A DNA stretch of 64,000 nucleotides from Paenibacillus sp. FSL M7-0420 (lineage in GTDB: Bacteria; Bacillota; Bacilli; Paenibacillales; Paenibacillaceae), in assembly GCF_038002345.1 (NCBI RefSeq), contig NZ_JBBOCJ010000001.1:310001-374000 (forward strand). Direction: 5' to 3'. A program made the translations under genes and the position numbers. The notes beneath the pieces were generated by a model, which was not told the DNA's origin, did no database searches, and saw nothing but the letters and a program-made list of their open reading frames with translations. Below, piece by piece: positions 55,316-63,980 of this stretch (within the stretch, counting starts at the first letter, position 1; each line of letters begins with the position of its first letter).

Positions 55316-55560
55316 TTCAAATGTAATCGAAAAACCGACCACATTTAGCGCTGCATGGGCACGAGGGCCAAATGTAATCGAAAAACCGACCACATTTAGC
55401 GCTGCATGGGCACGAGGGCCAAATGTAATCGAAAAACCGACTACATTCGGAGCTGCATGGGCACGAGGACCAAATGTAATCGAAAAACCGACCACATTTA
55501 GCGCTGCACGGGCACGAGGACCAAATGTATGTGAAAAACCGAATACAATCAAATTCACGC
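55316..55560 (+). repeat. 51-bp hairpin repeat array C (5 units)
   Basis: Cores ATCGAAAAAC start at 55326, 55377, 55428 and 55479, with a divergent fifth (TGTGAAAAAC) at 55530; the period is exactly 51 bp. Left arms are AATGTAATCG (units 1-4) and AATGTATGTG (unit 5); right arms CGACCACATT, CGACTACATT or CGAATACAAT, so outer and inner pairs form with a central mismatch. The spacer is like TTAGCGCTGCATGGGCACGA. The remaining ~230 bp to the guaA promoter show no recognised feature. Confidence 0.9.
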
Positions 55561-55790
55561 TTCCCCTAGCAACGCTGTATAAGCCAGCCAGGGCTGTAAT
55601 TCTTCACTGTATTTCCATAACATAGATACCTGTTCCCGGCAGCGGGAATTCGGCAGACACTTGCTCATCTGCAGGTATTAAGTACTGTCATGGCCACGAG
55701 CCTGTTTCCGCTACCTTTGCCTCGTGCAGGTATTACCTCCACCCCTGCCACACCTATCCCAAAACCTTGAAACAGAGGGACCCCATTTCC

Positions 55791-55820
55791 TTGACGCTGA
55801 GAATTAACCATGAGTATAAT
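55791..55820 (+). promoter_or_regulatory. guaA promoter
   Basis: TTGACG (55791-55796) and TATAAT (55815-55820) with 18 bp between, 27 bp before the guaA start. No purine riboswitch or PurBox is seen here. Confidence 0.75.
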
Positions 55821-55847
55821 GAATCCAATAATCAAGGGAGGCAAGTA

Positions 55848-57386
55848 ATGAACAAGCCAAATGAAATAATCGTTGTTCTGGATTTCGGGGGACAGTATAA
55901 CCAGCTTATCGCGCGCAGAATTCGTGACCTGGGGGTATACAGTGAGCTTCTGCCGTACAATACACCGATGGAGAAGATTAAGGCCTTATCACCCAAAGGG
56001 ATTGTATTCTCAGGCGGGCCAAGCAGTGTCTATGCGGAGAATGCACCACATGTAGACCCGGCGATTTACGAGCTCGGGCTGCCGATCTTCGGAATCTGCT
56101 ATGGGATGCAACTGATGGCTCAGCAGCAGGGGGGCAAGGTGGAACGCTCCGCCAAGCGCGAATACGGCAAAGCCGATGTAGAATTCGCACCCAGCTCCGT
56201 GCTTGCAGCAGGTCTTGAGAGCAAGCAGACGGTATGGATGAGCCACGGCGACCATGTTGTGGAGCTTCCGGAGGGCTTTAAGCTGGATGCCGGTACAGAG
56301 AGCGCGCCGATTGCAGCCATGAGCAATGATGCACGCAAATTCTTCGCTGTTCAGTTCCATCCTGAGGTACGCCACTCCGTGAAGGGGAATGAGATGATCT
56401 CGAACTTCCTGTACGAGGTCTGCGGCTGCGAGGGCAAATGGACGATGGAGTCGTTCATCGAGGATGCCGTTAAGGATATCCGTGATAAAGTCGGCGACCG
56501 GAAGGTGCTCTGCGCACTCAGCGGCGGTGTGGATTCCTCTGTTGTGGCGATGCTGATTCACCGTGCGATCGGCGATCAGCTGACCTGTATGTTCATCGAC
56601 CACGGCCTTCTGCGCAAAGGTGAAGCGGAGAGCGTCATGGAGACTTTTGTCGGCAAGTTCGATATCCATGTCGTCAAAATAGACGCCCGTGACCGCTTCC
56701 TCGGCAAGCTGGCCGGTGTCTCCGATCCCGAACAGAAACGTAAAATCATCGGCAACGAGTTCATCTATTGCTTCGACGAAGAATCGGCCAAGCTGGGTGA
56801 CTTCGCGTTCCTGGCTCAAGGTACACTGTATACCGATATCGTAGAGAGCGGTACAGCGACGGCGCAGACGATCAAGTCGCACCACAATGTGGGCGGGCTG
56901 CCGGAAGATATGAAATTCAGTCTGATCGAGCCGCTGAACACCCTCTTCAAGGATGAAGTCCGTAAGCTGGGCGAGGAATTGGGCATGCCGCATGCGATCG
57001 TGTGGCGTCAGCCTTTCCCGGGTCCGGGTCTGGCGATTCGTGTGCTGGGTGAAGTGACCGAAGAGAAGCTGCAGATCGTCCGCGATTCCGACTATATCCT
57101 GCGTGAAGAGATTGCCAAGGCGGGTCTTGACCGTGAGATCTGGCAGTATTTCACTGCACTCCCTAACATGAAGAGTGTGGGTGTAATGGGTGACGAGCGT
57201 ACCTATTCCTACACCGTAGGCATTCGTGCGGTAACCTCCATCGACGGCATGACCGCCGACTGGGCGCGTATCCCATGGGATGTACTGGAGAAAATCTCTG
57301 TGCGCATCGTCAACGAAGTGGACAACGTCAACCGTATCGTGTACGACATTACCTCGAAGCCGCCAGCGACGATCGAGTGGGAATAG
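55848..57386 (+). CDS. guaA: GMP synthase (glutamine-hydrolysing)
   Basis: 512 residues from [20 protein letters not shown]; the start at 55848 follows AAGGGAGG. The class I amidotransferase domain has [12 protein letters not shown] (catalytic Cys) and [11 protein letters not shown] (His, Glu); the ATP-pyrophosphatase domain has the P-loop [14 protein letters not shown]; the C-terminus carries [19 protein letters not shown]. It converts XMP to GMP. A good promoter lies directly upstream and a terminator follows. Confidence 0.97.
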   Translation: MNKPNEIIVVLDFGGQYNQLIARRIRDLGVYSELLPYNTPMEKIKALSPKGIVFSGGPSSVYAENAPHVDPAIYELGLPIFGICYGMQLMAQQQGGKVERSAKREYGKADVEFAPSSVLAAGLESKQTVWMSHGDHVVELPEGFKLDAGTESAPIAAMSNDARKFFAVQFHPEVRHSVKGNEMISNFLYEVCGCEGKWTMESFIEDAVKDIRDKVGDRKVLCALSGGVDSSVVAMLIHRAIGDQLTCMFIDHGLLRKGEAESVMETFVGKFDIHVVKIDARDRFLGKLAGVSDPEQKRKIIGNEFIYCFDEESAKLGDFAFLAQGTLYTDIVESGTATAQTIKSHHNVGGLPEDMKFSLIEPLNTLFKDEVRKLGEELGMPHAIVWRQPFPGPGLAIRVLGEVTEEKLQIVRDSDYILREEIAKAGLDREIWQYFTALPNMKSVGVMGDERTYSYTVGIRAVTSIDGMTADWARIPWDVLEKISVRIVNEVDNVNRIVYDITSKPPATIEWE

Positions 57387-57400
57387 ATCAAGGATAAAAT

Positions 57401-57449
57401 AAAAACTCTCTTCTATAGGCGATTTTTGCTGATGGGAGAGAGTTTTTTT
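57401..57449 (+). terminator. Intrinsic terminator after guaA
   Basis: AAAAACTCTCT (57401-57411) pairs with AGAGAGTTTTT (57437-57447) and a T run follows. Confidence 0.85.
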
Positions 57450-57522
57450 CGAAATATAAGAAATTATATGTTGCACACGATAAATTATCCTTCTATTTCT
57501 CGCTGAAACGGTTATGACAAAA

Positions 57523-57560
57523 AAGAACTCCAAAACCCTATATTAAGGTTTGGAGTTCTT
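57523..57560 (-). terminator. Intrinsic terminator after the phosphotransferase gene
   Basis: AAGAACTCCAAAACC (57523-57537) pairs with GGTTTGGAGTTCTT (57547-57560) with one bulge. On the minus strand TTTTTTG follows. Confidence 0.82.
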
Positions 57561-57565
57561 CCCGC

Positions 57566-58585
57566 TTAGACGGACAGCTGCAAGCTCTTCAATTCATACA
57601 CCTTCTCCAGCGTATTCAGACACTCTGTCTTCTTATCATCACTATCCGCATGAAGATATCCCTCCACCAGCCGGTATCCGAATACGAGCAGGATGAATTC
57701 GTAGACGCAGTGGCCGGCAAGCGGGGCAATCTCTCCCGCATATTCCGCGAAGCCCCGGTAATAAGCAGGGACACACCGCTGATAGTATTCAATCATGTGA
57801 TCAAGATCCGCCTCATCTGCAATCAGGCTGGCGATGTCCTCGCCGAGGTAGCCCCAGCCGCTGGTATCCCAGTCGATCAGCGCGATGGTCCCGCCAGAAT
57901 AGATGATGTTGGTTACCCAGAAGTCCCGGTGGCATAACACCAGAGGCAGGCATTCAATCCGGGCAAAAATATCGTCTGAATGCTCATCAATGTCGATGAG
58001 CATTTGCCGCACATGCTGCGGGAATTCGCATTCCTCTGAACGGATATAGTCGTAGACAACCGGCCAAGACCGGTAGTGCAGATAAGTATTCTTCATGAGG
58101 TCTGGATGGCTCAGGTTGGTCAGACTTTGCGGCCCCTCAGGCTGCTCCGCGTACAGCTTCCCTTGATACCGGCCCAACTCCAATGCCGCCTGTTCATACA
58201 TGTCACCGGTCAGCTCCAGACCGGAGATGCCATCCATATATTCCAGCCATAATCTCATTTCATCCCCGGCTTCATTCATCTCAGCGTGATAACACACCGG
58301 CCAGCGGAAGGATTCTGTGAAGGTTGCCCCCAATGGAGAAGCGTAGAGATCATATTCCCGCCGCCAGGAATCCGGATCATCGTAACGCTCCCATTTCTTC
58401 TGGATTTTCAGCACAATATGGTACGGCCGTTGCTCTCCGTCAGCCGTTTCGGCCGTTCCGGTAACCAGCTGCACATCTCCCAAGGTCCCGCCATGCAGCT
58501 GTAACGTCTGGTAGTCAGCAGATGTAATCGTTGTTTTGAAAAGCTCACTTAGTGCAGTATATAACGCTTCAGTTGGAATCTTCAT
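57566..58585 (-). CDS. Phosphotransferase (APH/choline-kinase-like family)
   Basis: 339 residues. The kinase-like catalytic motif is LVLCHRDFWVTNIIYSGG, with the catalytic Asp and metal-binding Asn, followed by ALIDWDTSGWGYLGEDIASL (DFG-equivalent). The N-terminal lobe is divergent. Such enzymes phosphorylate small molecules such as antibiotics, choline or homoserine; the substrate cannot be told. The start overlaps the rsgA stop by 4 bp, so the two are co-translated. Confidence 0.85.
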   Translation of the reverse strand: MKIPTEALYTALSELFKTTITSADYQTLQLHGGTLGDVQLVTGTAETADGEQRPYHIVLKIQKKWERYDDPDSWRREYDLYASPLGATFTESFRWPVCYHAEMNEAGDEMRLWLEYMDGISGLELTGDMYEQAALELGRYQGKLYAEQPEGPQSLTNLSHPDLMKNTYLHYRSWPVVYDYIRSEECEFPQHVRQMLIDIDEHSDDIFARIECLPLVLCHRDFWVTNIIYSGGTIALIDWDTSGWGYLGEDIASLIADEADLDHMIEYYQRCVPAYYRGFAEYAGEIAPLAGHCVYEFILLVFGYRLVEGYLHADSDDKKTECLNTLEKVYELKSLQLSV

Positions 58586-59655
58586 TTTTTCCAGCCCCCG
58601 GTTTTCTTGGTTTGTTTTCTTTGCATAGCGATGGATTGATTGCGGGCATTCTTGCTGATCAGATAGCCGGTTCTGTTCTGGACGAATTGGTTCTCCTGCT
58701 GCTGGGCCATGTAATGCTCCCAGCGTTCGCGCGTCAGGGAACCCTCCGCCAGGGCGGCCAGCACCGCACAGCCCGGCTCGGCCTCATGGCGGCAGTCACT
58801 GAACCGGCATCTGGTGAACAGGTCTTCTATATCAGCGAAGCCTGCAGAGATGCCTTCGTCAGCATCGAACAGCCCCAGTTCACGCATCCCGGGGGTATCG
58901 ATTACCATTGCTCCCGAGGGGAGCATGAACAACTGACGGTGGGTCGTCGTGTGCCGTCCCCGGCTGTCTTCCTCCCGGATGGAACTGACCTTCATAACAT
59001 CCCGTTCCATCAGGGCGTTAAGCAGCGATGATTTGCCGACTCCGGACATGCCAAGGAAGACGACAGTTGAACCTGGCTTAAGGTAGACATCGAGCTCATT
59101 CAGCCCGAGACCGTTATGACTGCACACGGCGTGCACGGGAACATCCGGCATGCTCTGCCGGACTTCTGCCAGCCGGAGGCTGTAATCTTCGGTGAGATCA
59201 GCCTTGGTCAGAATGACGACCGGCTGGCCGCCGCTCTGCCTGGCCTGGGTCAGGTACCGCATCATGCGGGTGACATTGAAATCCCAGTTCAGGGAGGACA
59301 GAATAAATACATAGTCAAAGTTAGCTGCCACGACCTGCTCCAGAATGGTTTTGGTATAGCCTGCGGCATGGCCGGAATAATTTGCCCGCGAGAACTTGGA
59401 GCGGCGGGGGAGAAGGGCAACAATGAGCGAATCCCCGCTTCCGTTCGGGCGCAGTAAGGCAAAATCACCGACGCACGGGAAGTCCTCCCGGGTTTCTGTA
59501 CTGTGATAGAACGTGCCTTTGAGTACAGCGGTCAACTCGCCCCGCTCTGTGATTACCGTGAAGCGCTCCCGCCGGAGCTCTGTAATTCTGCCAGGCAATA
59601 GCCTGGACGGGATTTTTTCTATTTCTGTATATCCATAGGTTTTTAGATCAATCAT
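58582..59655 (-). CDS. rsgA: Ribosome small subunit-dependent GTPase A
   Basis: 357 residues from MIDLKTYGYTEIEKIPSRLL. The OB domain is followed by the circularly permuted GTPase with TKADL (G4), GMSGVGKSSLLNALM (G1), GRHTTTHRQLFMLPSG (G2) and DTPGMRELG (G3), and the zinc motif CRFSDCRHEAEPGCAV. It acts in late 30S assembly. It is longer than the classic ~295-residue form and resembles the second RsgA paralogue of Bacilli. The ribosome binding site AAAGGAG lies about 14 bp from the ATG, a long spacing. The leader carries a terminator-like hairpin. Confidence 0.93.
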   Translation of the reverse strand: MIDLKTYGYTEIEKIPSRLLPGRITELRRERFTVITERGELTAVLKGTFYHSTETREDFPCVGDFALLRPNGSGDSLIVALLPRRSKFSRANYSGHAAGYTKTILEQVVAANFDYVFILSSLNWDFNVTRMMRYLTQARQSGGQPVVILTKADLTEDYSLRLAEVRQSMPDVPVHAVCSHNGLGLNELDVYLKPGSTVVFLGMSGVGKSSLLNALMERDVMKVSSIREEDSRGRHTTTHRQLFMLPSGAMVIDTPGMRELGLFDADEGISAGFADIEDLFTRCRFSDCRHEAEPGCAVLAALAEGSLTRERWEHYMAQQQENQFVQNRTGYLISKNARNQSIAMQRKQTKKTGGWKK

Positions 59656-59701
59656 GGTTTTGGGTTTAGCTCCTTTTAAAGTTGTTTTGTGGACGCAAAA
59701 A

Positions 59702-59748
59702 TGCCGCGGAACAGCAGCCTCAAGAAGAAGCTGCTGTTCTACGGCATC
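59702..59748 (-). promoter_or_regulatory. Terminator-like hairpin in the rsgA leader
   Basis: GCCGCGGAACAGCAGC (59702-59718) pairs with GCTGCTGTTCTACGGC (59729-59744) with one mismatch and one wobble. On the minus strand the stem is followed by ATTTTTG about 45 bp before the rsgA start codon, so it could attenuate rsgA transcription. No antiterminator was identified. Confidence 0.5.
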
Positions 59749-60112
59749 AAGATGCAAAGAAGATACGACCTTCATCGTATCCCGCAAACAGCAATATTCA
59801 CGAAAGGTTACTTGGGATGGCATACCAAATAATACGGGCTTTTACCCGCCTTTTTAAGAAGCATGCCTGCTATGCAGTTCTAAACTGAAACCACCATATA
59901 AGTAGTAGCCAATTAAAACATCCCCTTTCGGATTAAGGAACTTGTAAGAAAATGGAGTGCTTATCGCTAAGCTAATTCAGTTTAACATATGTTTGCGTGC
60001 CCATCCATGTAGAGTTTAATTATAATTAATTAAGTGCGGAACTATCCGCATTTATGCTGCAAGGTTTGGCCGATTCTCCCTGAACCAAGCGGGATTTGTC
60101 ATAGAAATGTTC

Positions 60113-60157
60113 AATTTACGAACATTTGTGTAAACCTGACGGGCAATGTTCGTATTT
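60113..60157 (+). promoter_or_regulatory. Paired PurBoxes (PurR operator)
   Basis: AATTTACGAACATT (60113-60126) and its inverted partner AATGTTCGTATTT (60145-60157) share the CGAACATT core, with 18 bp between. This is the arrangement of Bacillus PurR control sites, directly upstream of the -35 box. Confidence 0.8.
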
Positions 60158-60161
60158 ACCA

Positions 60162-60191
60162 TTGACAAGAGCTGTCATCTCCCCCTAAAAT
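60162..60191 (+). promoter_or_regulatory. Promoter of the purine permease gene
   Basis: TTGACA (60162-60167) and TAAAAT (60186-60191), 18 bp apart. Transcription would start about 15 bp before the riboswitch. Confidence 0.75.
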
Positions 60192-60213
60192 GATAAAGCG
60201 CTACAGCAAATAT

Positions 60214-60280
60214 ATTCGTATAATTCCGGGGATCGGCCCGGAAGTCTCTACGAGGTCACCGTAATGACCTGGCTACGATT
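60214..60280 (+). promoter_or_regulatory. Purine riboswitch aptamer, guanine type
   Basis: The three-way junction is readable: P1 TCGTA (60216-60220) with TACGA (60274-60278); P2 TTCCGGG with CCCGGAA (60224-60243) and loop GATCGG; junction AGTCTCTAC; P3 AGGTCA with TGACCT (60253-60270) and loop CCGTAA. The specificity base before the 3' P1 strand is C (60273), as in guanine/hypoxanthine aptamers. The preceding base is G (60272) where A is commonest. Confidence 0.9.
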
Positions 60281-60298
60281 AAGAAGAGCAACTTGTTC

Positions 60299-60377
60299 TG
60301 GGATTTCCGGCGATTGTCCGGAATTCCCGGCAGCCATCTCTTTTTCGGGCCGGTGTCTTCCCAGATGCCGGCTTTTG
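60299..60377 (+). terminator. Expression platform of the purine riboswitch
   Basis: Two hairpins follow the aptamer. The first is GGGATTTCCGG (60299-60309) with CCGGAATTCCC (60318-60328). The second is GCCGGTGTCT (60349-60358) with AGATGCCGGC (60363-60372), followed by TTTTGTGTT, a likely terminator formed when purine is bound. Confidence 0.65.
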
Positions 60378-60421
60378 TGTTGCTGTAATGGCACAACATA
60401 CAACCTTAGGGGGAGAACGAT

Positions 60422-61822
60422 TTGAACCGCTTTTTCAAATTGAAAGAGAACGGCACCACAGTACGCACAGAGATCATGGCCGGTATAACCACGTTTATGG
60501 CAATGGCTTATATTCTGTCGGTTAATCCAAGCACTCTGACTGCCTTCGGCCGCATTGATATGGGCTGGTATTCCGTATTCCTTGCGACTGCGCTGGCAGC
60601 CGGTATTTTCACCATTGCCATGGGGGTATTCATTAACTTCCCGGTCGCTCTGGCACCTGGTATGGGCCTTAACGCATATTTCGCTTCCGTCGTCTTATCC
60701 TCCGCCACCACTGAACATGAGTTCACCTGGCAGATGGGTCTTACCGCCGTATTTATCTCCGGGATTATCTTCATCCTCCTGACCGTTACCCGGGTCCGGC
60801 AAATCCTGCTCACTGCCATTCCTGACAGCCTGAAGCATGCGATCACTGTCGGTATCGGGATGTTCATCACCATTATCGGCCTGAAGAACAGCGGACTGAT
60901 GACCATCGGCGTTGAAGCCGGTAAAGACATCTCCGCCAATACATTTACAGATGTACTCTCCTTTGAAACGGTTATTCATATGGGCAGCCTGGAGAACACC
61001 AATGTTCAGCTCGTGATTATCGGTCTGCTGCTGATCTCCATTCTAATGGTACTGCGCGTTCGCGGCGCCATCCTGTTCGGAATTCTCGGGACTACCGTGG
61101 CTGCGATTCTCATGGGTGCAGTAGATTTCAGTTCACTGAGCAATCCGCAGACGCCATGGGTTCCTGACTTCACCCAGCTTAACTTCTGGGAATTCGACTG
61201 GGAAGGCATTATGCACACCGGTATCGTATCGGCGATTGCCACTTTTACCTTTGTAGAACTGTTCGATACCTTCGGTACGCTGGTGGGTACTGCTGAACGT
61301 GCCGGAATCATGAAGAACCCTGAAGAGGGCAAAAAACGTGTCGGCAACGCCATGTTCGTAGATGCGGTAGCTGTTGCGGGCGGTGCGGTGCTGGGTACTT
61401 CCACCACTACCGCTTATGTAGAAAGTGCAGCCGGTGTAGCTGAAGGCGGACGTACGGGTCTGACTGCAGTAACTACGGGGATCTGCTTCCTGCTTGCCTT
61501 GTTCCTGGCTCCGGTAGTCGCTCTGATCCCTGGTCCGGCCACAGCGGCAGCGCTGATTATTGTCGGTGTACTCATGGCTCAATCGATCCGTGATATTGAC
61601 TTCCAGGACATGGTGTTGGCGATTCCGGCCTTCCTGACCTTCGTGATCATGCCGTTTACGTATAACATTGCTAACGGGATCTCGTTCGGGATTGTTACTT
61701 ACGTGATTCTGGCTTGTGTAGCGAATATCGCCGGCAAGAAGAAATATGATATCCACTGGATGATGTGGGTGCTGGCAATTCTGATCATTCTGCGTTATGT
61801 TCTGATCGGCAGCCAAGGCTGA
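60422..61822 (+). CDS. NCS2-family purine permease (PbuG/AzgA-like)
   Basis: 466 residues, TTG start behind AGGGGGAGAA. About 13 hydrophobic segments. Family motifs: GITTFMAMAYILSVNPSTL, FPVALAPGMGLNAYFASVV and LGTSTTTAYVESAAGVAEGG, with FVELFDTFGTLVGTAERAG between them. This is the AzgA branch that imports guanine, hypoxanthine or adenine with protons. The guanine-type riboswitch and PurBoxes upstream support guanine/hypoxanthine uptake. Whether it is the PbuG or PbuO orthologue is not decided. Confidence 0.94.
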   Translation: MNRFFKLKENGTTVRTEIMAGITTFMAMAYILSVNPSTLTAFGRIDMGWYSVFLATALAAGIFTIAMGVFINFPVALAPGMGLNAYFASVVLSSATTEHEFTWQMGLTAVFISGIIFILLTVTRVRQILLTAIPDSLKHAITVGIGMFITIIGLKNSGLMTIGVEAGKDISANTFTDVLSFETVIHMGSLENTNVQLVIIGLLLISILMVLRVRGAILFGILGTTVAAILMGAVDFSSLSNPQTPWVPDFTQLNFWEFDWEGIMHTGIVSAIATFTFVELFDTFGTLVGTAERAGIMKNPEEGKKRVGNAMFVDAVAVAGGAVLGTSTTTAYVESAAGVAEGGRTGLTAVTTGICFLLALFLAPVVALIPGPATAAALIIVGVLMAQSIRDIDFQDMVLAIPAFLTFVIMPFTYNIANGISFGIVTYVILACVANIAGKKKYDIHWMMWVLAILIILRYVLIGSQG

Positions 61823-61851
61823 TAAGCTCTACGGATTCTGACTTCCATTCT

Positions 61852-61886
61852 GCGGTCTCTTCATTATATGAAGGGGCCGTTTTCTT
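61852..61886 (+). terminator. Intrinsic terminator after the purine permease gene
   Basis: GCGGTCTCTTCA (61852-61863) pairs with TGAAGGGGCCGT (61869-61880) with G-T wobbles, followed by TTTCTTTTTA. Confidence 0.8.
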
Positions 61887-61979
61887 TTTATTCTTTTAAG
61901 GGGGGAGCCGCGCGGGACAAGCTGGGTTTTACCCTTTTCATCAACCAATATTTAGATTATATTGTTGAAGAGGTGATAA

Positions 61980-63980
61980 ATGGTGTCCGGTGTATTCAAT
62001 CGAGTGTACAAGTTCTTCCGTAGCCAGCCCTGGCCGGTGCTGCTGTTCCTGCTTGGGGCAATAGTCCGTATTCTATACATAACTTCTATTCCACCGGGAC
62101 TGAACCAGGACGAAGCCTCTATCGGCTATGATGCCTACGCCATTTTACACTACGGGATGGACCGGAATGGTGTTCATCTGCCAATTCACCTGATCGCCTG
62201 GGGGAGCGGGCAGAATGCGCTCTATGCCTACTTGTCCATGCCGTTCATTCTGTTGTTCGGACTGACGCCGTTGTCTGTAAGGGCGCTTAGTCTGATCATG
62301 GGACTACTGGGCATGCTGTTTTTCTATCTGATTATGAAAAGACTGTCGGCCTCGCCTGGGGCCGGGACCGCTGCCATGTTCTTCATCGCCATTAATCCGT
62401 GGCATATTATGATGTCCAGGTGGGCGCTGGAATCGAATCTGTTTCCTACGATGATTTTGATCGCTGTATACTGTCTGCTGCGCTCTCTTGCGAATCCAAG
62501 ATGGCTGTACGCCTTTACCGGCATGCTGGCCCTCTCACTGTATGCTTATGGAACAGCCTACTTCTTCGTCCCGCTATTTGCGCTCGGTACGGCAATTCTT
62601 CTATTATATAGCAAGGTCCTGCGACCCCGTGCCCTAGTCTGGAATTGTGTAGGGTTTGCGGCACTGGCGCTGCCTATATTACTATTTATTATCATTAACC
62701 GTTACGCTATGCAGGATATAGCCACTCCGCTGTTCACGATTCCGAAGCTTACGACGCCGCGCGTGGAGGAGATTTCATCCGTATTCGGCGGCAGGCTGTG
62801 GCAGGCGGCTGCGGATAACCTCAGTGCTTTCAGCAAGCTGATGTGGAGCGGAAGTGACGGCTTGGCCTGGAACTCCATCTCTCCTTACGGATATGCGTAC
62901 CCGCCGGCACTGCCTTTTGCACTGCTCGGCCTGATCGTTCTCCTGCATTCCTGGTGGACAAGCCGGCGGGAGAGGGAGAGCGCTGGTAAGGGAGCCGTGC
63001 TGCTCTGGTTCCTGGTGGCGGTGCTAATGGCGCTGATTACAACTGTGAATATTAACCGGATTAATATTATTTTTTATCCGTTCATTATGCTGGTAAGCAC
63101 CGGATTCGTCTGGCTGGCAGGCAGAGTCAAAGGTATAGCCATCCTGGCCGCGGCCGGGTTCGCCGTGATGTTTATTTTATTCTCCAATACGTATTTCCGC
63201 GAGTTCCCTGAGCGAATCGGTCCGGCCTTCTATGAATCCTTGGGGGAGGCAGTCCAGTATGCTTCGGAACACAGCACCGGTGAAGTCTATCTTACGAATC
63301 AGGTGAATATGCCTTATATTTATGTGTTGTTCTATGAACAGATCAGTCCGCATGATTTCCTGAAGTCCGTTCAGTATGCCAATCCGGGAGAAGCCTTTCA
63401 GCGTGTTTCTTCCTTTGGAAGATACAGATTTGAGGATTTGAACAGGGTGCCTGCGAATGCCGCATATATCTATGCGAATACTACTGCGCCGCCTGTAGCA
63501 AGCGCCGGGTCCAGAGTGAAGCGTTTCGCCAACTACAGCGTACTGCTCACCAGTGAACAGAATGGCGGGCCTCAAGACACACCCAAGACTGCTGCAAGCG
63601 AATTTGTGAATGGCGGATTTGAAGAAGGGACGGCGGGCTGGTCCTTCTCTGCGGGAACGGGAGTTGCTGTCAACAACCCCTTCGCCGGGAGTAAGCTGGC
63701 CTATCTTGATCCCGGAGCGGAGAACATCGTTTCGCAGGCTTTTACCGCCGCAGCCGGTGAGTACAGACTGACCGTCATGTCCAGTAGCGGGGGCAGCGGC
63801 GGCAAGATCGGCGTTCGGGCAGCCGGTAAGGTGCTTGCGGAGACAGAGCTGCCTGCGGCGGAAGCCTATCAACAGGTCACACTTCCTGCAGTCACTCTGG
63901 AGCAGGGGATACAGGCAGAAGTATACATAACCGGCGGTAATGGCTGGATTAACATTGACGAGGTGAGGGTAGAACGATGA
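61980..63980 (+). CDS. Polytopic glycosyltransferase (GT39/PMT-like) with C-terminal sandwich domain
   Basis: 666 residues. About 11-12 helices in residues 15-410, with the acidic loop SIPPGLNQDEASIGYDAY after the first helix, the catalytic-Asp position of lipid-linked-sugar transferases such as PMT/ArnT. A soluble extracellular part follows (~410-540), and residues ~540-666 form a beta-sandwich resembling a carbohydrate-binding module (ASEFVNGGFEEGTAGWSFSA, GGNGWINIDEVRVER). It probably transfers a sugar from a polyprenyl carrier to a surface acceptor. Its stop overlaps the next start by 4 bp. RBS AGAGGTGA. Confidence 0.82.
   Translation: MVSGVFNRVYKFFRSQPWPVLLFLLGAIVRILYITSIPPGLNQDEASIGYDAYAILHYGMDRNGVHLPIHLIAWGSGQNALYAYLSMPFILLFGLTPLSVRALSLIMGLLGMLFFYLIMKRLSASPGAGTAAMFFIAINPWHIMMSRWALESNLFPTMILIAVYCLLRSLANPRWLYAFTGMLALSLYAYGTAYFFVPLFALGTAILLLYSKVLRPRALVWNCVGFAALALPILLFIIINRYAMQDIATPLFTIPKLTTPRVEEISSVFGGRLWQAAADNLSAFSKLMWSGSDGLAWNSISPYGYAYPPALPFALLGLIVLLHSWWTSRRERESAGKGAVLLWFLVAVLMALITTVNINRINIIFYPFIMLVSTGFVWLAGRVKGIAILAAAGFAVMFILFSNTYFREFPERIGPAFYESLGEAVQYASEHSTGEVYLTNQVNMPYIYVLFYEQISPHDFLKSVQYANPGEAFQRVSSFGRYRFEDLNRVPANAAYIYANTTAPPVASAGSRVKRFANYSVLLTSEQNGGPQDTPKTAASEFVNGGFEEGTAGWSFSAGTGVAVNNPFAGSKLAYLDPGAENIVSQAFTAAAGEYRLTVMSSSGGSGGKIGVRAAGKVLAETELPAAEAYQQVTLPAVTLEQGIQAEVYITGGNGWINIDEVRVER

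Noticed and set aside
55561..55790. Riboswitch or PurBox upstream of guaA
   Set aside because: No aptamer junction sequence or CGAAC core is found; only a sigma-A promoter is visible.
56010..57533. 507-codon frame antisense to guaA
   Set aside because: Overlaps the conserved GMP synthase gene completely; no recognisable family.
59656..59823. 56-residue N-terminal extension of RsgA
   Set aside because: Family members start at MIDLKTYGYTE-like sequence, the extension passes through a terminator-like hairpin, and its first ATG has no convincing ribosome binding site.
60111..60130. LexA/SOS box at ACGAACATTTGTGT
   Set aside because: The left half fits CGAAC, but the right half is GTGTA instead of GTTCG. 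The CGAACATT core has an inverted partner 18 bp away and a purine gene downstream, so PurBox is the better reading.
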